Shown here: positions 1-8,908 of the stretch, in pieces
How the letters are laid out: each line of letters starts with the position of its first letter
Position numbering within the stretch: the stretch's first letter is position 1
Origin: Georgfuchsia sp049276455
GTDB lineage: Bacteria > Pseudomonadota > Gammaproteobacteria > Burkholderiales > Rhodocyclaceae
Direction of reading: 5' to 3'
Assembly: GCA_049276455.1 (NCBI GenBank)
Contig: JBASWL010000200.1
Span: 14,798 to 78,797 of the forward strand
Length of the DNA stretch: 64,000 nucleotides
The notes under the pieces: generated by a model
What the model was told of the DNA's origin: nothing
Seen by the model: the letters and a program-made list of their open reading frames with translations, nothing else
Database searches by the model: none
Position numbers and translations under genes: made by a program

Positions 1-186
1 TATGGCCGTTTCAGGAATGTGGCATGAAACCATGATTCAAGCCACAGAGGAAAGCAAGGCAAACTGGAGTTTTGTTGATTCACATAGTCTGCTCTGGGTC
101 AAAGCGGTCGATACAGAATTTTTTCATAGTGGACTTTTGAAGGTGATAAAGCTTGCTCAAGCGCTGTGCTGCAAACCCGCAGCGTT

Positions 187-1446
187 TCAGGGGCGTAAAC
201 CTGAGCTGCGGATGACCCAGTTGCCGCCGCTGGCGTCCTGTGAGTGTGCGACGATACCCGTTACGGAGGCTGGGTCGTGGCTGCAAGCGCCTAGGCGGGT
301 GCCGCGGATTTCGGCGCGTACTACCACCTTGCCAAAGCTGTCCCGCGCCAGAACTGGTGGATCAATTGACTTGAGTTCCAGCGCAAGGCAGCCGTCGCCT
401 GCCGTGCCGATCTGAACGGCGGGGTCGGCATGCGCACGGGTAAGCAGAACGATGGGTGTGCCGTCCGCCGCAAGCGAGACGTCGGGTTGCTGGATAGTGT
501 CGTCGGACAGTTCGACGGCGAGCTGATGGTCTGCAAGCAGGCCGACATAGCGCCATGACCAACTGCTTGGAGCACCGTTCGGCAGCGTGGCGAAAACGCG
601 CGTGCTGGAGTTGGCAAAATCCAGTGTGGTGCCGACGAAGGCTAGGCACTCCACGACAAGATACAGCGTGTCATTCTGTGTGAACAGTGTTGGATTGTTG
701 AGCATCCCGCAGTGCTGGATCGACAGGCCGGCTAACTGGTCAAGAAGTACTGCCGGATGATATGCAGGTGCAGTAGTAGACACACCGAGTACGGTCTCCG
801 GAGATGTAGCCAGAGCATCTGGCGACACGGCGGCACCGATTCGCACCTGCCAACTGGTGGAGTAATTCGGGTTGTAGCCGGTCTGCGGCCGCAGGAAGTA
901 GGACAGGTGCGCCCCGTACCAAGTAGTGCCGCTGGCGTTCTTGATGACAGCCAGTGAAGCCGTCTCCGAACTGATCCGACCAATTTCGCCGCTGCCCTCC
1001 GGGTCGGTCACCGCTTCATCCGGCCACAAAGTACCGACCAGATGGAAGGTAGCGCCGTTATCGTCGCTGCGTGCTAGCCGATTTTCGACCGCCGCCAGCT
1101 GTACGGTGTTGCCAACTTGATCTTGACCAACGACAACGTGCGGCCATGAATATGCTAGCCACACGCGCCCGCTGGTTGCGGGGTCATGGGCGAGGGAAGG
1201 ATCGGCGAAGCCCTTGAAGGTTCCGGGATTGGTATCGGGAGCGTCGCCGGAAATGACTATCGGGTTGCAGGTGCCTGCAGTCGCGCAGTTCGTCACCAGT
1301 GGTTGCGGGGCGTTCCCGCCAGCAGTTGCTGTGCCGCTGCCCCCACCTCCTCCACAAGCAGCGACAAAAACAGAGGACAGACTCAAGCAGCAGGCCGAAA
1401 TCCTCAGGATGTCCGTGACAGTCTTGTTTTGTTTGGTCACCCGCAT
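187..1446 (-). CDS. Secreted lipoprotein, BNR/sialidase-like propeller (hypothetical)
   Basis: This is a predicted lipoprotein of about 419 residues. The chosen start gives a signal peptide with a hydrophobic core ending in the lipobox-like VFVAAC followed by a glycine run (CGGGGG), so the protein should be lipidated and face the periplasm or cell surface. An in-frame ATG 75 nt upstream (1521) is possible but would put 25 hydrophilic residues ahead of the signal. The mature part has repeated Ser/Asp/Gly-rich strands such as ARSDDNGATF, a pattern typical of BNR (Asp-box) beta-propellers of the sialidase superfamily. No catalytic triad could be assigned, so the enzymatic role is unknown. It stands alone, divergent from hypE. 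Confidence 0.6.
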   Translation of the reverse strand: MRVTKQNKTVTDILRISACCLSLSSVFVAACGGGGGSGTATAGGNAPQPLVTNCATAGTCNPIVISGDAPDTNPGTFKGFADPSLAHDPATSGRVWLAYSWPHVVVGQDQVGNTVQLAAVENRLARSDDNGATFHLVGTLWPDEAVTDPEGSGEIGRISSETASLAVIKNASGTTWYGAHLSYFLRPQTGYNPNYSTSWQVRIGAAVSPDALATSPETVLGVSTTAPAYHPAVLLDQLAGLSIQHCGMLNNPTLFTQNDTLYLVVECLAFVGTTLDFANSSTRVFATLPNGAPSSWSWRYVGLLADHQLAVELSDDTIQQPDVSLAADGTPIVLLTRAHADPAVQIGTAGDGCLALELKSIDPPVLARDSFGKVVVRAEIRGTRLGACSHDPASVTGIVAHSQDASGGNWVIRSSGLRP

Positions 1447-1682
1447 AGAACGTTCTTTGTTGTCTAACGAATGAACATATGAGTTGCGCGGCTTTGTCAC
1501 TCGCATCTCATTGCCGCACAAACGGTATAGTAATCTCGAGAAGACGAAATTGACAAGGTACTTATCTGCTTTACCCCAATTTTTGATATTTTTTCAGTCG
1601 GCAAATGACTGCTTCCCATTTTCACCAGAGGCGGCTTTGGTACGCAACAGCCGGATGATTGAAGCTCATTAAGGTTTCAACG

Positions 1683-2717
1683 ATGAACAAATACACACTT
1701 GATTTGCAGCACGGCCGCGTCGATCTGTCGCATGGGTCGGGCGGCCGCGCGATGGCGCAACTGATCGCGCAACTGTTCGCGCGCGAGTTCGACAACGAAT
1801 ACCTCGCCCAGGGCGACGATGGCGCGCGTCTGCCGCGTGCCGAGGGACGACTGGTGCTGACCACCGATTCCCATGTCGTCTCGCCGCTGTTCTTTCCCGG
1901 CGGCGACATCGGCTGTCTTTCCGTACATGGCTGTATCAACGATGTCGCCGTGATGGGAGCGCAGCCGCTGTACCTCACCGCCGGCTTCATTCTCGAAGAG
2001 GGTTTTCCGCTCGCCGATCTGGCGCGCATCGTCGCCTCGATGGCACAGGCTTCGCGCGAAGCCGGTGTGCCCGTGGTGGCGGGCGATACCAAGGTGGTCG
2101 AGCAGGGCAAGGCCGACGGCGTCTTCATCACCACCGCCTGTCTCGGCGTATTGCGTGAAGGCGTCGATCTGTCTGGCGCCAATGCGCGGCCGGGTGACGC
2201 GATTCTCGTTTCCGGCATGCTCGGCGATCACGGCATGGCGGTGCTATCAAAGCGGGAGAACATGGATTTCGGCACCACGCTGCTGTCCGACACGGCAGCG
2301 CTGCATCGCCTGATCGACCGCATGCTCGATGCCGTGCCGGGCATCCACGTGCTGCGCGACCCGACCCGTGGTGGTGTGGCAACAACATTGAACGAGATCG
2401 CTACACAATCCGGTGTCGGCATGCTGATCGAGGAAGCGAAACTGCCGCTGCGGACGCAGGTGGCGGCAGGTTGCGAGCTGCTTGGCCTCGATCCGCTCTA
2501 CATCGCCAACGAAGGCAAGCTGGTCGCTATTTGTGCAGCGGCAGATGCGGAGCGGCTACTCGCCGCGATGCGTGCCGATCCGCTGGGTACCAATGCCGCT
2601 ATCATCGGCATGGTGGATGAAAGGGATCCGCATTGCTTCGTGCAGATGCGTACCGTGCTTGGCGGCCTGCGTGTCGTGGATTGGTTGTCAGGGGAGCAGC
2701 TGCCGAGGATTTGTTGA
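1683..2717 (+). CDS. hypE: Hydrogenase maturation protein HypE
   Basis: HypE is an AIR-synthase/PurM-like ATPase that dehydrates a C-terminal thiocarboxamide, delivered by HypF, to a thiocyanate; this supplies the CN ligands of the NiFe-hydrogenase active site. The protein opens with the family-typical LSHGSGGRAM, has the GDDGA and DPTRGG segments, and ends exactly in PRIC, so the essential C-terminal cysteine is present. The start is placed at the ATG giving MNKYTLDL; an upstream ATG at 1659 would add 8 residues. The length of 344 residues is normal. No hypA, B, C, D or F and no hydrogenase structural gene lies next to it: the upstream gene is on the other strand and the downstream gene is ppdK. 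Confidence 0.95.
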   Translation: MNKYTLDLQHGRVDLSHGSGGRAMAQLIAQLFAREFDNEYLAQGDDGARLPRAEGRLVLTTDSHVVSPLFFPGGDIGCLSVHGCINDVAVMGAQPLYLTAGFILEEGFPLADLARIVASMAQASREAGVPVVAGDTKVVEQGKADGVFITTACLGVLREGVDLSGANARPGDAILVSGMLGDHGMAVLSKRENMDFGTTLLSDTAALHRLIDRMLDAVPGIHVLRDPTRGGVATTLNEIATQSGVGMLIEEAKLPLRTQVAAGCELLGLDPLYIANEGKLVAICAAADAERLLAAMRADPLGTNAAIIGMVDERDPHCFVQMRTVLGGLRVVDWLSGEQLPRIC

Positions 2718-2860
2718 AATATGCGCGGTGCTTGTTTTTCAAGCTGGTCTGGCTCATCGTTTGACGACATACATTGATTTAGCTCACTGCACAGCGCATA
2801 CCGCAGTTTCATGGAGTAGGATAATCAGATCTTCAAATGTCTGTCCGGGAGAATCGAGTC

Positions 2861-5632
2861 ATGACAAACAAGCGCTACATCTATGCCTTCGAGGAAGGCG
2901 ACGGCAAGAACAAAATGCTGTTGGGAGGCAAGGGGGCGAATCTGTGCGAGATGACCCAGATCGGCCTGAATGTGCCGCCGGGGTTCGTCATCACGACCGA
3001 GGCATGCCTTGCCTATCTGGAAAAGGATCGTCTGCCCGATGGACTCATGGAGAGCGTCCTTGCCGCCATGAAGGATGTCGAGAAGAAATCCGGCAAGCTG
3101 TTCGGCGATGCGAAAAATCCCCTGCTGGTCTCGGTGCGCTCCGGTTCCTCCATGTCCATGCCCGGCATGATGGACACTGTCCTCAATCTGGGCCTGAATA
3201 ATTCCACCATCAAAGGCTTGATAGCGCAAACAGGCAACGAACGCTTTGCCCATGACGCTCATAGGCGTTTCATCCAGCTGTTCGGCAAGATAGCGCTGGG
3301 CATCGCCGACGAACACTTCGATAATGCAATGGCAGCAATGAAGCGGAAAGTTGGCGTGGCCCAAGACGTGGATCTGACCTCCAGCGATCTGGAGGAACTG
3401 ACAAGCCAGTTTGCCGCGATAGTCAAAAAACACACTGGCAAGCCTTTCCCGGAAGACCCTTACGAGCAACTCGAAATCGCCATTGCGGCAGTGTTCCGTT
3501 CCTGGAACGGCAAGCGCGCCATCGACTATCGCAAGCAGTTCCGGATCACGCCTGCGATGGCCAATGGCACTGCGGTGAATATTGTCACCATGGTCTACGG
3601 CAACATGGGCAACGACTCCGGCACCGGCGTCGGCTTTACGCGCAATCCAGGCACTGGCGAGAACATCATCTATGGTGAATATCTGGTGAATGCGCAGGGC
3701 GAGGATGTGGTAGCCGGCATTCGCACGCCCAAGCCCATCGCCGAGATGGAACAGGAAATGCCGGAAATCTACCGGCAGTTGATCGAATTGCGCAACCGGC
3801 TGGAATCGCATTACCAGGAGGTGCAGGACTTCGAATTCACCATCGAGCGCAGCCGCCTATATTGTTTGCAGACTCGCAACGGCAAGATGAATGCCCGGGC
3901 CTTGGTGCGTACTTCTGTTGAGATGGTCAAGGAAGAGTTGATTGACAAGGAACGAGCACTGTTGCGCGTCGATCCCGCCATGCTGGAACAGCTTCTGGTG
4001 CCGCAATTGGCGCCTGACTTTCATGGCAAGCCGTTGGCAACGGGTCTGCCGGCATCGCCGGGCGCGGCTTCCGGACGTATCGTGTTTGATGCCGATACTG
4101 CCGAAACTCGCGGCAAGGCTGGCGAGAAGGTCATCCTGGTGCGTGAGGAAACCCGTCCAGATGACATCCATGGCTTCTTCCAGGCTCAAGGCATCCTGAC
4201 CAGTCGCGGCGGCAAGACATCGCATGCCGCCGTCGTTGCGCGCGGCATGGGCAAGCCCTGCGTTTCCGGCTGCGAGGCCATCGTCATCAACGATCAAGAG
4301 CGCCGTGCCGTGATTGGTGAAACGACGCTGCACGAAGGCGACGTCATCACCATTGATGGCAGCAACGGCCGGGTTTATGCAGGTGAGGTGCCCACCGTCG
4401 AAGCCAGTTTTTCGGCGGAAATGGAAACGCTGCTCAAGTGGGCCGATGAAGCGGCACGGCTCAAGGTGATGGCCAACGCCGACACTCCCGACGCCGCCGC
4501 CCGCGCTCGCGCCTTTGGCGCCATGGGCATCGGCCTGTGTCGTACCGAACGCATGTTCAACAGTACCGACCGCCTGCCCATCGTTCAGGAAATGATCCTG
4601 GCCGAAAACGCCGAGGAGCGTCAGGCGGCGCTGGATCGGCTGCTGCCCATTCAGCGCGCCGATTTCAAGGGCATTTTCAAGGCCATGAAAGGCCTGCCGG
4701 TCACCGTGCGCCTGCTTGATCCACCCATGCACGAATTCCTGCCGACGGCCGCACAGCTGGAACTGGAGATTGCCCACCTGCACCACATGCGCGATTCCAT
4801 CAAGGCCCTGGAAGAGCTGCCGGAGACCCTGAAGCTGCTCAATCCCAGGCTTTACCAGCAATATGCCGATGGCTTGAACAAGCTGTCGCAAGGAATGAAG
4901 GATTTCAAGGACAACCATCTTGAAGAGGATGTCATCCACAAGAAGGAAAAAATTCTCAAGAAGGTGCGCGCCCTGTCCGAAGTGAATCCGATGCTGGGCC
5001 ACCGCGGGGTGCGCCTCGGCATCACCTATCCCGAGATCTATTCGATGCAGATCCAGGCAATCCTGGAAGCAGCCGCGCTATGCGCTCGCGAAGGTCTCGT
5101 CGTGTATCCGGAAATCATGGTGCCGCAGGTGGCGACGGTGGAGGAACTGAAGCGCATCCACGGTTATGTGCAGCGCCTGCACAAGGTGGTGGAATTGACC
5201 CACGGCATCAATGTCGGCGTCAAGTTCGGCAGCATGCTGGAGGTTGTGCGCGCCTGCCTGCGCTCCAGGCGCATGGCCGAGATGGCTGAGTTCTTCAGTT
5301 TCGGCACCAACGACTTGACCCAGGCCACCTTCTCCTTCAGCCGCGAGGATGCGGAGAACAAGTTCCTGCCTTCCTACATTGGCACCGGCATTCTCCAGGA
5401 CAATCCCTTCGAGGTGCTGGACCAGAAGGGCGTCGGTGAACTGATGAAGTTTGCGGTGTTGGAAGGCCGCAAGACCAGACCGGACCTGAAGGTCGGCATA
5501 TGCGGAGAGCATGGAGGTCACCCGGCCTCCATCCATTTTTGCCATGAAATAGGTCTTACTTATGTTTCCTGCTCCGGACCGAGGGTACCGATTGCGCGGC
5601 TGGCGGCAGCGCAGGCGCAATTGCAGGATTAG
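2861..5632 (+). CDS. ppdK: Pyruvate, phosphate dikinase
   Basis: PPDK interconverts pyruvate + ATP + Pi and PEP + AMP + PPi in the cytoplasm, serving PEP supply for gluconeogenesis or PPi-linked glycolysis. The order is an N-terminal ATP-grasp domain, a phosphohistidine domain with KTSHAAVVARG (His455, the same number as the catalytic His of the Clostridium symbiosum enzyme) and a C-terminal PEP/pyruvate barrel with FGTNDLTQ and GICGEHGG (Cys881). The Cys is at 831 in C. symbiosum, so about 50 extra residues sit between the two sites, most likely the charged helical stretch before NPMLGHRG (near 4840-4980). The start has a GGGAGA Shine-Dalgarno 9 nt upstream; an earlier ATG at 2837 lacks one. 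Confidence 0.97.
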   Translation: MTNKRYIYAFEEGDGKNKMLLGGKGANLCEMTQIGLNVPPGFVITTEACLAYLEKDRLPDGLMESVLAAMKDVEKKSGKLFGDAKNPLLVSVRSGSSMSMPGMMDTVLNLGLNNSTIKGLIAQTGNERFAHDAHRRFIQLFGKIALGIADEHFDNAMAAMKRKVGVAQDVDLTSSDLEELTSQFAAIVKKHTGKPFPEDPYEQLEIAIAAVFRSWNGKRAIDYRKQFRITPAMANGTAVNIVTMVYGNMGNDSGTGVGFTRNPGTGENIIYGEYLVNAQGEDVVAGIRTPKPIAEMEQEMPEIYRQLIELRNRLESHYQEVQDFEFTIERSRLYCLQTRNGKMNARALVRTSVEMVKEELIDKERALLRVDPAMLEQLLVPQLAPDFHGKPLATGLPASPGAASGRIVFDADTAETRGKAGEKVILVREETRPDDIHGFFQAQGILTSRGGKTSHAAVVARGMGKPCVSGCEAIVINDQERRAVIGETTLHEGDVITIDGSNGRVYAGEVPTVEASFSAEMETLLKWADEAARLKVMANADTPDAAARARAFGAMGIGLCRTERMFNSTDRLPIVQEMILAENAEERQAALDRLLPIQRADFKGIFKAMKGLPVTVRLLDPPMHEFLPTAAQLELEIAHLHHMRDSIKALEELPETLKLLNPRLYQQYADGLNKLSQGMKDFKDNHLEEDVIHKKEKILKKVRALSEVNPMLGHRGVRLGITYPEIYSMQIQAILEAAALCAREGLVVYPEIMVPQVATVEELKRIHGYVQRLHKVVELTHGINVGVKFGSMLEVVRACLRSRRMAEMAEFFSFGTNDLTQATFSFSREDAENKFLPSYIGTGILQDNPFEVLDQKGVGELMKFAVLEGRKTRPDLKVGICGEHGGHPASIHFCHEIGLTYVSCSGPRVPIARLAAAQAQLQD

Positions 5633-5762
5633 AAACATGCGGAGATTATGCCACTGATGTAAGGTGGAATGCCGCGTTGGTGAAGACCGAAGAGCCACTG
5701 GAGCGTGCCTGCCCGAGGGTTAGCGTGGTCATGGGTCACGTCGGCGACATTGGTGAGGTTGC

Positions 5763-6817
5763 GTGAGCGACCATCCCGTTAGAGAGATTGAGTACAACGA
5801 CGTACCCGAACCGACGCGGCATTCCGATCAACATGATGGAGGAGGCATGGCGCGACGCAAGAGAGCAGAACTGGAATTGGCCCATCCCAACGCGGCGGGA
5901 ATCGACATTGGCTCGGCTAGCCACTTTGTGGCGGTACCCGCGGATCGGGACGATGAACCGGTGCGCGAGTTCAGGAGTTTCACTGACGATCTCAATGCCC
6001 TGGCCGACTGGCTGAAGGCGTGCGAGGTGGATACCGTGGCGATGGAATCGACCGGTGTTTATTGGATACCGCTGTTCGAGTTGCTGGAATCGCGCGGCTT
6101 CACTGTCTATCTGGTCAATGCCCGGCACGTGAAGAACGTGTCCGGCCGCAAGAGCGATGTCCTCGACTGCCAGTGGTTGCAGCAGTTGATGGGCTACGGC
6201 CTGCTATCCGGCGCCTTCCGGCCCAAGGACGAGATTTGCGCCCTGCGGGCAGTATCGCGCCGCGACATGCTGCTCTCGTATCAGGCGCGCCACGTCCAGC
6301 ACATGCAGAAGGCGCTGGCGCAGATGAACGTACAGTTGGCCAACGTCATCTCCGACATCGTCGGCGAGACGGGACAGAAGATCGTGCGCGCCATCATCGC
6401 CGGTGAGCGCAATCCCCGCATGTTGGCGAAGATGAAGAACGTCCGCATCCGTGGCTCGGGCTGTGCCCGGGAACCAGGATTTCCGGCGGCAAGGTGCTCT
6501 CCGGAGCAAGCAAGCGCACGGCCAATCGGGCGGCGCAAGCGCTGCGATTAGCGGCTTCGGCACTGCGCACCAGTCAATCCTCGCTGGGCGCCTACTATCG
6601 CCGCTTGTCTGCCCGGCTGGATCGGCCCAAGGCCATCACCGCCACGGCGCACAAGCTCGCTCGCCTCATCTACACGATGCTGACCAAGGGCACGGAATAT
6701 ACGGATCAGGGGCAGGACTACTACGAGGAGCGCTATCGCCAACGCGTCATGCATCACATTGCCAAGCGCGCCGAAAAACTCGGATTTCAACTCTCTCCTG
6801 TTCCGAATGCCGTTTGA
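5763..6817 (+). pseudogene. IS110-family transposase, internally deleted and frameshifted
   Basis: The 5' part encodes the DEDD transposase N-domain of IS110 elements: GIDIGSASH, AMESTGVYW and a DVLDCQW segment supply the acidic residues. It stays open to 6551, but homology ends near 6447 (AKMKNVRIR). From 6452, in another frame, the conserved C-terminal domain resumes as WLGLCPGTRISGGKVLSG and runs to the stop at 6815-6817. Roughly 100 or more residues of the middle are missing at the join and the frame is lost, so the enzyme cannot be active. There is also a one-codon loss near RAVSRRDML. IS110 elements lack conventional terminal inverted repeats, so the element borders (perhaps about 5640-6850) could not be fixed. 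Confidence 0.9.
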
Positions 6818-6951
6818 ATCCTTATTTTCTTTCAGCTACTTGGGATGTGTTTCTTGAGAGAGAGAGAGGTGCTCGACGCACACGACGGGCAGCGCGGCAT
6901 GGGCTGGCCGTTAAAAATTCGTCGTTGGTGGCCCCCCGGTAGTCTCGGCGC

Positions 6952-7404
6952 TTACCGGGGCTGGCGGAAGACCAATACCGGTATCGTTGAGTGCGTCAGA
7001 ACCTTGTGTGTCTCCGAGCCGAGTAGCAGGCTGCTGAGGCCCCTGCGTCCGTGTGAGGCCATGAATATCAAGTCCGCTTTGACTTCGTTTGCAGCAGCGA
7101 CAATGGCGCCGTGAATCGAGCCGCTGGTTTGGCTGAGCGTGTCGCAAACGACCCCTGCAATTCTTGCTTTGTCCGTACACTCAGCCAAAATACTTTTTGC
7201 CTGCTGATCGGCCAATTCTGCAAATTGTTGTGGCGAGGTAGGATCGATTAAAGCACCTTCACCATACAGTGCAATTGGGAAATCTGGTTTTACATGGAAA
7301 AAAGTAAGTTTTGCACCAGCTTCGCGAGCAAAGCTAATGGCTCGATCCGCTGTTTCAGTTGACATTGTCGAGCCATCAGTCGGAACCAGAATATGCTTAA
7401 ACAT
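6952..7404 (-). CDS. Universal stress protein, UspA family
   Basis: A single-domain Usp of 150 residues. It starts with the typical MFKHILVPTDGS and carries the ATP-binding loop near the C-terminus as A-SH-G, nine residues, then GS (SHGRRGLSSLLLGSET), with the common Ala for the first Gly, so it probably belongs to the ATP-binding class. Usp proteins of this type help survival under starvation, anoxia or oxidative stress. The start has a strong purine-rich SD (GAGGGGGA) 7 nt upstream. An FNR-type box at a class II position precedes it, so oxygen-regulated expression by the FNR encoded at 12.1-12.9 kb is likely. It is divergent from the flavoprotein gene downstream and sits beside the dead IS110 copy. 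Confidence 0.93.
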   Translation of the reverse strand: MFKHILVPTDGSTMSTETADRAISFAREAGAKLTFFHVKPDFPIALYGEGALIDPTSPQQFAELADQQAKSILAECTDKARIAGVVCDTLSQTSGSIHGAIVAAANEVKADLIFMASHGRRGLSSLLLGSETHKVLTHSTIPVLVFRQPR

Positions 7405-7419
7405 GGCGATTTCCCCCTC

Positions 7420-7468
7420 AAGGTGTCATTAGAAGAATACATACAATTTGAGCCTTGATGCAAATTAA
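7420..7468 (-). promoter_or_regulatory. FNR box and -10 element driving the usp gene
   Basis: The dyad TTGATgcaaATTAA at 7455-7468 matches the FNR consensus TTGAT-N4-ATCAA at 9 of 10 positions. Reading toward usp (minus strand), TCTAAT at 7433-7428 is a 5/6 match to a -10 box. This predicts a transcript start near 7420, with the FNR dyad centred about 41.5 nt upstream, the classic class II activation geometry. The implied leader is about 16 nt and contains the SD. The sites are read from sequence; the activation by FNR is inference. Confidence 0.65.
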
Positions 7469-7642
7469 GTCTCGAGTGCATTGAGGCGAAGCACAAATCA
7501 GCTATGCATCTTATCAAGTCAACGGAACAGTTGCTTGATTGCTCAACACAGAAAAAAACGCATGAGACAGCTAGGATCGCGGATAATTGAACCTCTTTAA
7601 TCTCAACGCGGTCGTCACGCGACGGCAGAAAGACAAGCATAA

Positions 7643-8908
7643 ATGAAGTGTGTAGATGACTTTCGCCTCAGGTTTGGTCGTACTGAGTTGGTACCGATCA
7701 TGGTGGGAGGTATGGGAGTTGATATTTCGACTGCCGAACTGGCGCTAGAGGCAGCACGCCTGGGTGGCGTCGGGCACATTTCGGATGCTTTGGTGCCAGC
7801 GATTTCCGATGAACGTTTCAAAACGCGCTTCGTCAAGGATAAGGCCAAGTTGTACAAGTATAACGTCGCGAATTCCGACAAGTCACAGGTACATTTCGAT
7901 CTTGGCCAATTAGACGAAGCGGTCCGCAACCATGTCGGCAAGACCATGGAAGTCAAACGCGGCTCGGGCATGGTGTTCGTCAACTGCATGGAAAAGCTGA
8001 CCATGAACGCACCACGCGAAACCTTGCGCGTACGCCTGGCCAGTGCACTCGATGCCGGCATCGATGGCATCACGCTCTCTGCCGGTCTGCATCTAGGCTC
8101 TTTTGGACTGATCGAGGATCATCCGCGTTTTCGCGACGCCAAGCTCGGCATCATCGTCTCCTCGGTACGCGCCCTGCAATTGTTTCTGCGCAAGAATGCC
8201 AGGCTCAATCGTCTGCCTGACTTCATTGTCGTCGAAGGGCCACTGGCAGGCGGCCACCTTGGCTTCGGCATGGATTGGGCGAAATATGATTTACGCACCA
8301 TCGTCAATGAAACTCTTGCTTACCTGAAAGCCGAGCATCTCGACATTCCAGTCATTCCGGCCGGTGGAATCTTCACCGGCAGCGATGCCGTGTCCTTTCT
8401 TGAAGAGGGGGCCGCGGCGGTGCAGGTAGCGACACGCTTCACCGTTGCCCACGAATGCGGTCTGCCGGAAAAAGTGCAACAGGAATATTTCAAGGCCAGC
8501 GAGAACGACATCGAGGTCAACACCATTTCACCGACCGGCTATCCGATGCGCATGCTAAAGAACAGTCCAGCTATCGGCGACGGTATCCGTCCCAATTGCG
8601 AAGCCTATGGCTACCTGCTGGACGGCAACGGCAACTGTGCCTACATCACGGCCTACAACCGTGAGGTGGTGCTGCATCCCGGCGCCAAGAAACTATCGGT
8701 GATGGACAAGACTTGCCTGTGCACCCAGATGCGCAACTTCAAATGCTGGACCTGCGGTCACCTGACCTACCGTCTGAAGGACACAACCAACAAGCTGGCG
8801 GACGGCACATACCAGCTATTGTCCGCAGAGCATGTGTTTCACGACTACCAGTACAGCCGGGATCAGAAGATCGCCTTGCCGGCATCCACTCTCGCCCTGG
8901 CGTCCTGA
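7643..8908 (+). CDS. Nitronate monooxygenase / 2-nitropropane dioxygenase-family flavoprotein with C-terminal Cys cluster
   Basis: The protein is an FMN-binding TIM barrel of the NMO/2-NPD family: it has VGGMGVDIST near the N-terminus, VEGPLAGGHLGFG in the middle and the phosphate-binding IPAGGIFTGSDA segment. The family covers nitronate oxidation, enoyl reductases (FabK-like) and other FMN oxidoreductases, so the substrate is unclear. Unlike short NMOs it extends to 421 residues with a C-terminal cluster C-x-C-x7-C-x2-C (KTCLCTQ...KCWTCGH), suggesting a metal or Fe-S site. The last 46 nt overlap the end of the convergent hydrolase gene. A GATAAT hexamer at 7582 is a possible -10 but lacks a good -35. 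Confidence 0.8.
   Translation: MKCVDDFRLRFGRTELVPIMVGGMGVDISTAELALEAARLGGVGHISDALVPAISDERFKTRFVKDKAKLYKYNVANSDKSQVHFDLGQLDEAVRNHVGKTMEVKRGSGMVFVNCMEKLTMNAPRETLRVRLASALDAGIDGITLSAGLHLGSFGLIEDHPRFRDAKLGIIVSSVRALQLFLRKNARLNRLPDFIVVEGPLAGGHLGFGMDWAKYDLRTIVNETLAYLKAEHLDIPVIPAGGIFTGSDAVSFLEEGAAAVQVATRFTVAHECGLPEKVQQEYFKASENDIEVNTISPTGYPMRMLKNSPAIGDGIRPNCEAYGYLLDGNGNCAYITAYNREVVLHPGAKKLSVMDKTCLCTQMRNFKCWTCGHLTYRLKDTTNKLADGTYQLLSAEHVFHDYQYSRDQKIALPASTLALAS

Noticed and set aside
2..415. Plus-strand frame at the window start
   Set aside because: It overlaps the lipoprotein gene in antisense and has no SD or motif.
2825..5002. Long minus-strand frames (328 and 381 codons) opposite ppdK
   Set aside because: Antisense to a complete PPDK; low-complexity His/Gln/Arg-rich translations without family marks.
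6934..6960. CCCCGGTA/TACCGGGG hairpin at the end of usp
   Set aside because: Stable stem, but it covers the stop codon and no T run follows directly, so I did not call it a terminator.
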